Shown: positions 14,436 through 20,887 of the stretch, piece by piece
Numbering within the stretch: position 1 is the stretch's first letter
Layout of the letters: every line of letters begins with the position of its first letter
DNA from: a virus
Reading direction: 5' to 3' (one strand)
Length of the DNA: 20,916 nt
IMG/VR virus record: IMGVR_UViG_3300006990_000206
Span: 1 to 20,916 of that record
The notes under the pieces: generated by a model
Told to the model about the DNA's origin: nothing
Databases searched by the model: none
What the model saw: the letters and a program-made list of their open reading frames with translations, nothing else
Program-made: the position numbers and the translations under genes

Positions 14436-14873
14436 ATGTCATATAAGGGAAAATTCCAACCATCATATCCTCAAAAATATAAGGGAAATATTTCAACTAT
14501 CATCTATCGTTCCCTTTGGGAAAGAAAGTTTATGGTATATTGTGATTTGAATGAAAATATTATTGAATGGGGATCTGAAGAAATTGCTCTTCCATATCGA
14601 TCTCCACTAGATAATAGAGTGCATCGATACTTTCCAGATTTTTATATTAAAGTTAAAGAAAACACTGGTGTAATAAAGAAGTATCTAATTGAAATAAAAC
14701 CAAAAAAACAAACTGTAGAACCAAAAATTCAAAAAAGAAAAACAAAGTCATACATCTATGAAGTTACAGAGTATGCAAAGAATATGGCAAAATGGAGAGC
14801 AGCAGAAGAGTTTTGTAAAGATAGAATGTGGGAATTTAAAGTTTTAACTGAAGATGAACTAGGTATCCGCTAA
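14436..14873 (+). CDS. gp4: head completion protein gp4-like, PD-(D/E)XK nuclease fold (145 aa)
   Basis: Length and sequence fit T4 gp4 (also called gp50/gp65, about 150 aa), needed to finish DNA-filled heads before tail joining. The order TIIYRSLWERKF, WGSEEIALPYRSPLD, RYFPDFYIK and LIEIKPKKQ is that of a TnsA-like endonuclease core: E29 in the first helix, D68 in FPDF, and E86-I-K88 as the E-x-K pair. All catalytic-type residues are present. A nuclease could trim or inspect the packaged DNA end, but this activity is inferred from the fold. The start is at ATG 14436 without a visible Shine-Dalgarno, and the stop overlaps the next start (TAATG). Confidence 0.85.
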   Translation: MSYKGKFQPSYPQKYKGNISTIIYRSLWERKFMVYCDLNENIIEWGSEEIALPYRSPLDNRVHRYFPDFYIKVKENTGVIKKYLIEIKPKKQTVEPKIQKRKTKSYIYEVTEYAKNMAKWRAAEEFCKDRMWEFKVLTEDELGIR

Positions 14874-15244
14874 TGGCAAATCCAACAGACGATAAATCAA
14901 ATCGTATTCGTTCTGTAATAGATAACGTTATTGGGATGGAAGATCCTGATGATTTAATGATTGAATTGATGTCAGTATTAGAAGAAGGGGGCAAGATACC
15001 AGAGTCTGGAAAATACTATGTTTTTGTGTATAAACCCAAAACTCCTAACATCAGATATGATCAGAATCCTTTAGTAGCAGTTACTGATATATTCTCGTGG
15101 GGATTTAGAGGCATTAACTATCATTGGGGTAAAGTGCGCCAATATACTTGGAATGAAATTATTGGACAGATTTATGAAATATCATCAAACGAACTTGCAG
15201 ATGCACGAGAGATACCTTTTGGGAAATTCCGTCTAAATAGTTGA
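14873..15244 (+). CDS. conserved T4-like phage protein of unknown function (123 aa)
   Basis: The ATG overlaps the gp4 stop by one base, so it is translated with gp4. The N-terminal third is helical and acidic (DDLMIELMSVLEEGGKIPES). The rest carries the pattern GKYYVFVYKPKTP, YDQNPLVAVTDIFSWGFRGI and NYHWGKVRQYTWNEI. A similar Y-x-F-x-Y-x-PK ... YD-x-x-PLV ... G-x-x-G-x-N-x-H string occurs in other marine T4-like phage proteins known to me only as hypothetical. The small aromatic-rich fold lies between gp4 and gp48, so a neck or baseplate role is possible, but I do not assign one. Confidence 0.75.
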   Translation: MANPTDDKSNRIRSVIDNVIGMEDPDDLMIELMSVLEEGGKIPESGKYYVFVYKPKTPNIRYDQNPLVAVTDIFSWGFRGINYHWGKVRQYTWNEIIGQIYEISSNELADAREIPFGKFRLNS

Positions 15245-15268
15245 TAATAGACTAATTGGATATATTAG

Positions 15269-16336
15269 ATGTCAGAAGCACATAGGATTCCTACCGCTAT
15301 ATTAAGATATCCATATGAGGCAATAACAGAAACAACTGATTTTTTACAGTTGTCTATTTTTAGATATGATACTAATGCAAATGGTGGTTCTAATACACTA
15401 GTTGCAACCGATACAACTAATAAAAATCCATTTTCTACTTTAAATATTGCTAAATCAAATATATCTAAATCTAAGGTGCTGACTGAAGGCGGTGTAATTG
15501 CTTTACCGATGCCATCCAATATTCAAGATTCTAATGCAGTTTCTTATGAATCTGGTGAGATGAATAATATTACCGCAGCAGGACTTAAAGCTTTCAATGA
15601 CGCGACTGCAGTAATTCCTTCGGCAGGAGAGGGTGGAGTAGCGGCAGCAATGCAGAAAGGGGGTGAACAAATATTGAAAGGAGGTGCAGATTTTCTCAGA
15701 TCACCTGCGGTTGCAGATAGTCGGGAATTGATTATGAAAGCATTATCTGCACAAGCAGTTAATATTTTTGGTGCTAATGTGAGTGTAAATCAGTTACTTG
15801 CAAGAAGTGGAGGTAAAATCCTCAATCCAAATATGGAGTTACTGTTTAACAATGTAACTTTGAGAACTTTTAGATTTTCTTTTAAAATGACTCCACGAGA
15901 TGAAAATGAGGCCACATCTATCAAGTCTATTATTAGAACTCTAAAAAGAAATATGGCAGCAAAAAATAAAGAGTTATTTCTAGAAACACCAAATATTTTT
16001 GAACTTCAATATAAAAAAGGAAATAGACCTCATCCATTCTTAAACTTATTTCAACCATGTGCCCTTAGTGACATGAGTGTAAATTATACTGGTGAAAATG
16101 TTTATGCAACATATGCAGATGGAACACCAATTTCTATGATTATGACTCTAACATTCAAAGAATTATTTCCAATCTATCAAGGAGATTATGGAGAATATGA
16201 TGCGGATACTATGACGTGGAAGGGTGGAAAAGCATCTTTTAATGGTAAAACAGGTGGAAACTTCCAAGATACCGATCTAATTTATGGTGTTACTGGTGAC
16301 ACCCAAAACGACAATGTTCAAGGAGTAGGATTATAA
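15269..16336 (+). CDS. gp48: baseplate tail-tube cap gp48-like (355 aa)
   Basis: Length matches T4 gp48 (364 aa). The opening RIPTAILRYPYEAITETTDF followed by LQLSIFRYD is typical of phage gp48. The C-terminal half (about residues 185-320) contains the tube-like core: NPNMELLFNNVTLRTFRFSF, TPRDENEA, a helix with IIRTLKRNMA, then PHPFLNLFQPCALSDMSVNY and MTLTFKELFPI. In T4, gp48 caps the hub and bridges it to gp54, from which the tube grows. The middle (about 115-170) is rich in Gly and Ala and includes AAMQKGGEQILKGGADFL. The gene lies 24 nt after the preceding gene and 1 nt before gp53. No strong ribosome site precedes the ATG. Confidence 0.8.
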   Translation: MSEAHRIPTAILRYPYEAITETTDFLQLSIFRYDTNANGGSNTLVATDTTNKNPFSTLNIAKSNISKSKVLTEGGVIALPMPSNIQDSNAVSYESGEMNNITAAGLKAFNDATAVIPSAGEGGVAAAMQKGGEQILKGGADFLRSPAVADSRELIMKALSAQAVNIFGANVSVNQLLARSGGKILNPNMELLFNNVTLRTFRFSFKMTPRDENEATSIKSIIRTLKRNMAAKNKELFLETPNIFELQYKKGNRPHPFLNLFQPCALSDMSVNYTGENVYATYADGTPISMIMTLTFKELFPIYQGDYGEYDADTMTWKGGKASFNGKTGGNFQDTDLIYGVTGDTQNDNVQGVGL

Positions 16337-16337
16337 A

Positions 16338-17042
16338 ATGGGATATTTCAGAGAACTACCGAATTTTGAATATCTTTCACCTCTTTCTGACCGCAACTCA
16401 GCATCAGAATATATTGAGGCAAAAAATTTATTTAAAAGAGTAAAACTTAGAGAAGATTTTTATAATTCAATAACTAATTTTGAAAAATATTATATCAAAG
16501 GTAATGCAAGACCAGATCAAGTTGCAAACGATTTATATGGATCATCAGATCTTGATTGGGTTGTTTTGATTAGTGCAAATATTGTTAATGTAAGAAATCA
16601 ATGGCCATTGAGCACAAATGATTTATATGAGTATGCAAAAGATACTTACGGTGATACTCTCACGCATACTAGATATTATGAAACTATAGAAGTAAAAGAT
16701 AGTAAAGGAAGAACAATTCTTCCCAAGGGACAAATTGTTGATTATAACTTTAAATCACCAAAACCAAAAATTGATACCGCAGTAACATCATCTTATGTGC
16801 AATATTGGGATAGTGGATTAGATTCTGCGGTTACTAAAACAAATATAACAAAATCGATTACAAATTTTGATTATGAAACAGATTTGAACAATGAGAAAAG
16901 AGGAATTTTTGTACTACGTCCAAGTTATCTACAATCATTCTTAATAGATCATAGAAGAATTATGGGGTATAAAAAATCTTCTAGTCAGTATATTAATTCC
17001 AAGACTAAGAGATCAGAAAATATTAGAGTTAAATCACCATAA
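16338..17042 (+). CDS. gp53: baseplate wedge subunit gp53-like (234 aa)
   Basis: Strong family pattern: GYFRELPNFEYLSPLSDRNS, AKNLFKRVKLREDF, FEKYYIKGNARPDQVANDLY, SSDLDWVVLISANIVN and NQWPLSTNDLYEYAKDTYGD, then HTRYYETIEVKD. In T4, gp53 (196 aa) is a late-joining wedge protein that locks neighbouring wedges together around the hub. Here the protein is about 40 residues longer, with a C-terminal part rich in Lys and Tyr that matches nothing I know. The gene starts 1 nt after the gp48 stop and is the last of the plus-strand unit; it ends 70 bp from the convergent gp32 gene. Confidence 0.88.
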   Translation: MGYFRELPNFEYLSPLSDRNSASEYIEAKNLFKRVKLREDFYNSITNFEKYYIKGNARPDQVANDLYGSSDLDWVVLISANIVNVRNQWPLSTNDLYEYAKDTYGDTLTHTRYYETIEVKDSKGRTILPKGQIVDYNFKSPKPKIDTAVTSSYVQYWDSGLDSAVTKTNITKSITNFDYETDLNNEKRGIFVLRPSYLQSFLIDHRRIMGYKKSSSQYINSKTKRSENIRVKSP

Positions 17043-17047
17043 GACAT

Positions 17048-17075
17048 AAAAAAACCGCAGAAGTAAATCTGCGGT
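17048..17075 (-). terminator. Rho-independent terminator for gp32
   Basis: On the minus strand an 8-bp perfect stem, ACCGCAGA (17075-17068) with TCTGCGGT (17061-17054), closes a six-base loop. It is followed by a run of T (17053-17048). It lies 37 nt past the gp32 stop. Read on the plus strand, the hairpin would follow gp53 but has no U tract, so the plus direction would be weaker. Confidence 0.9.
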
Positions 17076-17079
17076 ATAG

Positions 17080-17114
17080 AATTTGATTACACTGTTATTC
17101 TACAATCAAATTTT
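17080..17114 (+). terminator. AT-rich hairpin, possible plus-strand terminator after gp53
   Basis: AATTTGATT (17080-17088) and AATCAAATT (17104-17112) form a 9-bp stem with a 15-base loop. Two more T bases follow. With almost no G-C pairs and a short T run it is weak as a terminator. It could also protect the gp32 mRNA 3' end. Confidence 0.35.
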
Positions 17115-18048
17115 ACTCTTCAGCAAGTTTCTGGAAATATGAGAGTGCATCATCATCTTCATCGAGAGAAGATGAGGAACTAGAACTCAAAATATCTTCA
17201 GCATTGAAGTCACCAGGTGTAGAAGTTACCTGAGGTGCAGGACCACGGTTAGAAGCACGGAAATCTTCCTCTGCCTCAACAGTTTCCTGATCTTGGAAAC
17301 GAGGAGTGCCTTTGTTACCAAGAACATAATCGAGACGCTTCTTCAGTTCATCATAGGTCTTGAACTGATCAGCAGCAACAAACTCTTCCAGAGAATACTG
17401 CTTCTTCCAGATTGCTTCCATGGCATCATCATCATCCAACAAGGCACTCTGTGCAGCAAATTCGGATGAATCATAGTTGCGGTAACCAGCAACGTTCTTT
17501 GCCTTCAGTTTGAAGTTAGCACCCTGCCAGAAGTCAAATGGATCAATTGCTTCCTCGTCCTCAAACTCGGGTTGCATTGCTGCAGTGATCTTATCAAAGA
17601 TCTTCTTACCGAACTTGTAAAGCATTGCTCTACCTTCATTAGAAGGATTAGCAGGATCTTTTACAACATAGATGTTTGCAACGTAGGTCAGTTTACGCTT
17701 TTGCTTACGTGCAGCATCTTTGCCAGCATCAGTGCCGTTGTTCCACAACAAAGAATTATATTCAGAAACAGGATCTTTCTGACCGAGAGTGGTGAGTGAG
17801 TTCTCGATAAACCAACCACCAGGACCTTGGAAGGCATGGGAGTATAGTTTCACGAATGGAAGATCTTCGCCGTTGGGAGCAGGTAGGAAACGAATAACGG
17901 CATAACCATTGCCGCCTTTATCACATTCAAGTTTCCAGAGACGGTCATCTCCTGAACCGCCAGTATTATTCATTTTTTCAACTTCTTTAACCAGTTTAGC
18001 GGTCAAAGAACCAAGTTTGGATTGCTTTTTAAGGTCTGCGAAAGACAT
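17113..18048 (-). CDS. gp32: single-stranded DNA-binding protein gp32 (311 aa)
   Basis: Clear T4 gp32 pattern. There is a basic N-terminal domain for cooperativity (FADLKKQSKLGSLTAKLVKE), then an OB-fold core with GGNGYAVIRFLPAPNGEDLP, VKLYSHAF and GGWFIENS. It continues with LTYVANIYVVKDPANPSNEG, LYKFGKKIFDKI, WQGANFKLKAKNVAGYRNYD and a Ser-rich acidic tail ending DEDDDALSYFQKLAEE that contacts replication partners. T4 gp32 is 301 aa. The T4 zinc-binding residues are mostly absent: H64 is kept as H71, but the three cysteines correspond to S84, D92 and S95. gp32 covers ssDNA during replication, recombination and repair. It has its own promoter (18091-18119), a GAGGT ribosome site and a terminator, so it can be made in excess over its upstream neighbours. 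Confidence 0.93.
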   Translation of the reverse strand: MSFADLKKQSKLGSLTAKLVKEVEKMNNTGGSGDDRLWKLECDKGGNGYAVIRFLPAPNGEDLPFVKLYSHAFQGPGGWFIENSLTTLGQKDPVSEYNSLLWNNGTDAGKDAARKQKRKLTYVANIYVVKDPANPSNEGRAMLYKFGKKIFDKITAAMQPEFEDEEAIDPFDFWQGANFKLKAKNVAGYRNYDSSEFAAQSALLDDDDAMEAIWKKQYSLEEFVAADQFKTYDELKKRLDYVLGNKGTPRFQDQETVEAEEDFRASNRGPAPQVTSTPGDFNAEDILSSSSSSSLDEDDDALSYFQKLAEE

Positions 18049-18058
18049 TAGATACCTC

Positions 18059-18080
18059 GGATGGGTTGGATGGGTTGGAT
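18059..18080 (-). repeat. tandem 9-bp repeat in the gp32 mRNA leader
   Basis: On the plus strand GGATGGGTT occurs twice in tandem (18059-18067, 18068-18076), then GGAT. In the mRNA this is a 22-nt stretch of A, U and C without any G, directly before the GAGGU ribosome site and close to the predicted transcript 5' end (about 18084). Such a sequence cannot fold and is a candidate site for gp32 autorepression. Confidence 0.6.
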
Positions 18081-18090
18081 TTACTTAGGT

Positions 18091-18119
18091 AGTATAGCAA
18101 AAATGCGCTCAACTGTCAA
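18091..18119 (-). promoter_or_regulatory. sigma-70-type promoter of gp32
   Basis: The minus strand has TTGACA (18119-18114), a 17-base spacer and TATACT (18096-18091). The -35 box lies in the last codons of the DUF1825-like gene, just before its TGA. Predicted transcription starts near 18084, about 36 nt before the gp32 ATG. Confidence 0.8.
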
Positions 18120-18441
18120 TCTGATTTTTGAGCGAATCAATGGTTTCTTTCATGCTATTGAAAAGCATGTTCAAATCGGTTCCAGGGGGAAACCCCATAG
18201 TAATGACCGATTTACGCAAATTCTCTTTCATCTCAACCGCTTGAGGGTCATCTGAAAGAGATAATCTAGTATACATCACTTTTTGCTTTTCTAATAGTCG
18301 TGATAACTTTTCAACGTTTTCCAATTGTTCTTTAGGATCCATCATAGAAAAAGTTAAAAAAGTTCCATAGATCTCCTCTTGAAGATCATTAATCTCTTTT
18401 AACTCTTCTTGAATTATATTTGAATCAAAAAATTCACTCAT
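18109..18441 (-). CDS. DUF1825-like helical protein (110 aa)
   Basis: The start ATG overlaps the gp59 stop by 8 nt. The protein is all helix: FFDSNIIQEELKEINDLQEE, LSRLLEKQKVMYTRLSLSDD and LNMLFNSMKETIDSLKNQI. From memory this follows the cyanobacterial DUF1825 family, which begins AFFDS.IVQEE and has a central MERYR.FMKRFELS.D helix and a final QMF.QMN.TLERMK helix. It would thus be a protein with a cyanobacterial relative of unknown function, placed between gp59 and gp32, where T4 has nothing. A role in replication or early takeover is a guess from position. No catalytic motif is visible. Confidence 0.6.
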   Translation of the reverse strand: MSEFFDSNIIQEELKEINDLQEEIYGTFLTFSMMDPKEQLENVEKLSRLLEKQKVMYTRLSLSDDPQAVEMKENLRKSVITMGFPPGTDLNMLFNSMKETIDSLKNQIDS

Positions 18442-19036
18442 GAACTATGGACCTTAATATTTTTTTATATTGGAATACATTAATATTTATGAAAGGATCA
18501 TATTTTTTTATTTTTAATCCGATAGTTTCCCATACAGGATCATTTAACTGTTTATCGAATTTTTTTGAAAAATGAAAAATTCTTTCGTATATTACGAATG
18601 TTTCTAGAGATAATTTCCCGCTTAGAAGTTTTTTTAGTATAATCGGATGACCTTTGGAACATTTGAATAGTTCTTCCAATTCGATCTCCGATAGTAATTC
18701 GGTGCTTTGTTCTTTGAACAAGTAGCTCAAACTCTGTTGTCGTCTCATCCATTCGGCGTAAGTCCTTTCGCCAGAATTGATAATTTCTCCAATCCATAGA
18801 TTTTGTGGGTTATCGGTGGAAACAAAATTAGATACAAGAAAGTTGACAACTTCTTTATCGGAATATTTACGGGAGGTTTTTTCAAACCAATACTTATCCT
18901 TTCTCTTATTAAAAGATGATACAGTTGCACGGGTTTTAGCACCATACTTAAAAAAATCATACTTTGGATTAGTAAAGTGATTTTTCAGAGACAAGTAATG
19001 TTGATAAGCATCAAATGGAGTCACTTTCAGTTTCAT
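18434..19036 (-). CDS. gp59: helicase loader gp59-like (200 aa)
   Basis: I use ATG 19036 (MKLKVTPFDAYQHYLSLKNH) because it aligns with the start of T4 gp59 (MIKLRM...YKLYLMIKQHM); an in-frame TTG at 19057 would only add seven residues inside the preceding gene. T4 gp59 is 217 aa. Shared features are KYDFFKYGAK near residue 28, KRKDKYWFEKTSRKYSDKEV followed by VNFLVSNFV, LWIGEI, and the C-terminal helical part with LLSGKLSLETFVIYERI. In T4, gp59 loads the gp41 helicase on gp32-coated forks and recombination intermediates. The position upstream of gp32 is as in T4, but one extra gene lies between. Confidence 0.88.
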   Translation of the reverse strand: MKLKVTPFDAYQHYLSLKNHFTNPKYDFFKYGAKTRATVSSFNKRKDKYWFEKTSRKYSDKEVVNFLVSNFVSTDNPQNLWIGEIINSGERTYAEWMRRQQSLSYLFKEQSTELLSEIELEELFKCSKGHPIILKKLLSGKLSLETFVIYERIFHFSKKFDKQLNDPVWETIGLKIKKYDPFININVFQYKKILRSIVHE

Positions 19037-19208
19037 CAATTCTTTCAAATTCTTCAATCATATTAACAGGAACACTATGCGTATCAGAAATACGATACCA
19101 ATGAGTTCCCTCACTAGGACCAATATACTTGATCTCAGTTTCGGGAATATTGTGTTCTCTTATAGCAGCTTGCATTTTAAGATGCAAGAGTTCATCACGA
19201 GAAATCAT
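19011..19208 (-). CDS. small conserved protein of unknown function (65 aa)
   Basis: The ATG overlaps the gp33 stop (ATGA), and the end runs 26 nt into gp59, so it is embedded in a translationally coupled chain. The first half is helical (ISRDELLHLKMQAAIREHNI); the second has strands and aromatic residues (IKYIGPSEGTHWYRI, SVPVNMIEEFERI). No known domain is recognised. Its small size and place between gp33 and gp59 suggest a replication or transcription accessory, without further support. Confidence 0.7.
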   Translation of the reverse strand: MISRDELLHLKMQAAIREHNIPETEIKYIGPSEGTHWYRISDTHSVPVNMIEEFERIDETESDSI

Positions 19209-19465
19209 ATAGGAAGTTTAGCACGAGATGTTTTTTTCATGAAATTAAGACGAATAGCGTCCCACTTCAAACGTTCCTTTAAGGATTTTGAAACTAGTTT
19301 CGTTACAGAATCTACTTCAAGTTCATTGATTTCACAATAATGACAGATAGCATCAATATAATTGAATTTCTCTTCTGCCACAATTTTTTCAATTTCCAAA
19401 GCAAATTTTGATGGAGTTAGAAATTTACTCGCAATTGCCTTTTCCAGTTCTTTATTCGGTTCCAT
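19205..19465 (-). CDS. gp33: late transcription coactivator gp33-like (86 aa)
   Basis: I choose ATG 19465 (MEPNKELEKAIASKFLTPSK) with GGAA six nt upstream; a longer frame reaching 19570 would lie inside the exonuclease gene and adds unlike sequence. The core FALEIEKIVAEEKFNYIDAI continues into CHYCEINELE and resembles T4 gp33 (IIEKMVEEFGMSYLEATTAF), including the E-K-V-E helix and the Y-x-x-A turn. T4 gp33 (112 aa) binds the RNA polymerase flap and, through its C-terminus, the sliding clamp gp45, coupling late transcription to replication. This would act at the ATAAATA-type promoters seen in the same window. The usual hydrophobic C-terminal clamp motif is not obvious; the end reads KTSRAKLPI. 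Confidence 0.75.
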   Translation of the reverse strand: MEPNKELEKAIASKFLTPSKFALEIEKIVAEEKFNYIDAICHYCEINELEVDSVTKLVSKSLKERLKWDAIRLNFMKKTSRAKLPI

Positions 19466-20132
19466 AGAGTTCCAATTTATCTGTAACAAACTTTCTAATG
19501 TATTCGGTGAGAAGTTTGATGTACTTCGATTTGTCTCTTTCTTCATAGACGACGCATTCTCCATTTTCACAAGCCATAATGATTACAAATTTTTTAACTG
19601 GGATACCAGTCATTTCGTATAGCATACATGCATATGCTGCACATTGGACAAAATAATTTTCGATCCAATTTCTTGGTTTCGGTTTTTTAGAAGTCTTAAA
19701 GTCAATTATTGCTAATTCACCCTCGTATTCCGCAATACAATCGACGGTTCCAGCAATACCTAACTGCTTACTATATAGGGAAGTTTCCAGAGCATGAATA
19801 TTATCAATATTATTTAAAGTTCCTTTAGAAATCTTAAATAAAAAATCGGAAATAGGACGAACTTTTGGAAGTTTTTCATTCTTGAGATGATACTCTACAA
19901 GTGTATGCATATCAGTGCCACGACCAGTTGCAGCCTTTGTGACACGATTTGCTTCTTCCTCACCTACTTTTTTACGCCATTTAACAAAGATTTCTTTATT
20001 ATAATGACTAGTTACTGAAGTAATAGAAACTAATTTTAAAAGTTTTTCTTCGTTAGGAACAGAATAATATCGGACTCCATCAATAGTCTCCCTCTCAAGT
20101 TGAGGAAGATTCAAATCAACATGATTAAACAT
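19452..20132 (-). CDS. PD-(D/E)XK exonuclease, RecB/Cas4-like (226 aa)
   Basis: The nuclease core is intact: a conserved histidine in GRGTDMHTLVEYHL (H76), E117 in HALETSLY, D131 in AGTVDCIAEY, D144-F-K146 in AIIDFKTSKK, and the QxxxY motif Q163/Y167 in YFVQCAAYACML. This is the layout of RecB-family and Cas4-like nucleases (PD-(D/E)XK) that digest or trim DNA ends. Similar genes are common in T4-like cyanophages and may act in recombination or host DNA breakdown. No CXXC cluster for an iron-sulphur site, as in Cas4, is seen. The ATG shares one base with the phoH stop, and the 3' end overlaps the gp33 start by 14 nt. Confidence 0.88.
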   Translation of the reverse strand: MFNHVDLNLPQLERETIDGVRYYSVPNEEKLLKLVSITSVTSHYNKEIFVKWRKKVGEEEANRVTKAATGRGTDMHTLVEYHLKNEKLPKVRPISDFLFKISKGTLNNIDNIHALETSLYSKQLGIAGTVDCIAEYEGELAIIDFKTSKKPKPRNWIENYFVQCAAYACMLYEMTGIPVKKFVIIMACENGECVVYEERDKSKYIKLLTEYIRKFVTDKLELYGTE

Positions 20133-20887
20133 TAAAAACCTGCATCAATTTTTGCAACGATGTATTCTTTGACCAAACCAGAACGAACAATATCATCAAG
20201 ACCAAACTCAATAATATCAAAAGAAGGCATTGCTCTCAAAATTCTCATAAAGTCAACAATACCATTTCTTTCATTAGTTTTTTGCAAATCAGATTGAGTT
20301 GCATCACCACAGAAACAAATGCGGGTATTTTCGCCAACTCTTGTAATTATACTATCAAGTTCATGAAAATTCAAGTTTTGAAACTCATCAACAATAACAA
20401 TGGCATTATCTAACGTTGTTCCACGAAGGAATGATGTGCTCCAGAATTTAATTGATTCCTGTGCTTTTAAATTGCCATAGAGCATTTCAAAGTCTGCATC
20501 ACTAGACATCTGGAACATATACTTCACCATATTCTTATATGGTATTTGATAGATGTCTGCCTTATCTTCATGAGAACCAGGAAGAAAACCAATCTCTCTG
20601 GTTGCTACAAGAGATCTTACAAGATAAATTCTTTCATATGGAGTAGTATCACTTAAAACATCTTGAAGAGCATTATAAAGTGTAATAAATGTCTTACCCG
20701 TTCCAGCACAACCATAAGCAATTAAATGTTTTCCTTCTTTATATGAAGAAAATAATTTTTTTTGATTCTCAGTAAGAGGATCAATATTAACGAGAAGATC
20801 AGTATTAATTGGTTTTTTTCTTCTCATTTGCTTGGCAGTCATGCCAATTCCGATTGGAGAATCATTCTTTCTTTTTCTAGTTGCCAT
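20132..20887 (-). CDS. phoH: PhoH-like P-loop ATPase (251 aa)
   Basis: Walker A GCAGTGKT (residues 59-66) and Walker B IVIVDEFQN (D167, E168) are intact. Also present are NQKKLFSSYKEGKH before the P-loop, RSLVATREIGFLPGSHEDK, the sensor-like FCGDATQSDL and a closing SGLVKEYI. This is the PhoH family, related to superfamily 1 helicases and very widespread in marine phages. The name comes from a phosphate-starvation gene of E. coli, but the role in phages is unknown; RNA processing has been suggested. The N-terminal 25 residues are strongly basic (RKRKND, MRRKKP). The gene starts the minus-strand replication block in view; its promoter lies beyond the window or within the last 29 bases, where none is clear. 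Confidence 0.9.
   Translation of the reverse strand: MATRKRKNDSPIGIGMTAKQMRRKKPINTDLLVNIDPLTENQKKLFSSYKEGKHLIAYGCAGTGKTFITLYNALQDVLSDTTPYERIYLVRSLVATREIGFLPGSHEDKADIYQIPYKNMVKYMFQMSSDADFEMLYGNLKAQESIKFWSTSFLRGTTLDNAIVIVDEFQNLNFHELDSIITRVGENTRICFCGDATQSDLQKTNERNGIVDFMRILRAMPSFDIIEFGLDDIVRSGLVKEYIVAKIDAGF

Noticed and set aside
15265-15519. Minus-strand frame under the start of gp48
   Set aside because: The plus-strand gp48 pattern is clear and the antisense frame has no family features.
19036-19057. Longer gp59 starting at TTG 19057
   Set aside because: ATG 19036 aligns with the T4 gp59 N-terminus; the extra seven codons overlap the preceding gene further.
19452-20132. Cas4 of a CRISPR system
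   Set aside because: No cysteine cluster and no cas genes or array are nearby; phage RecB-like nucleases share the same core.
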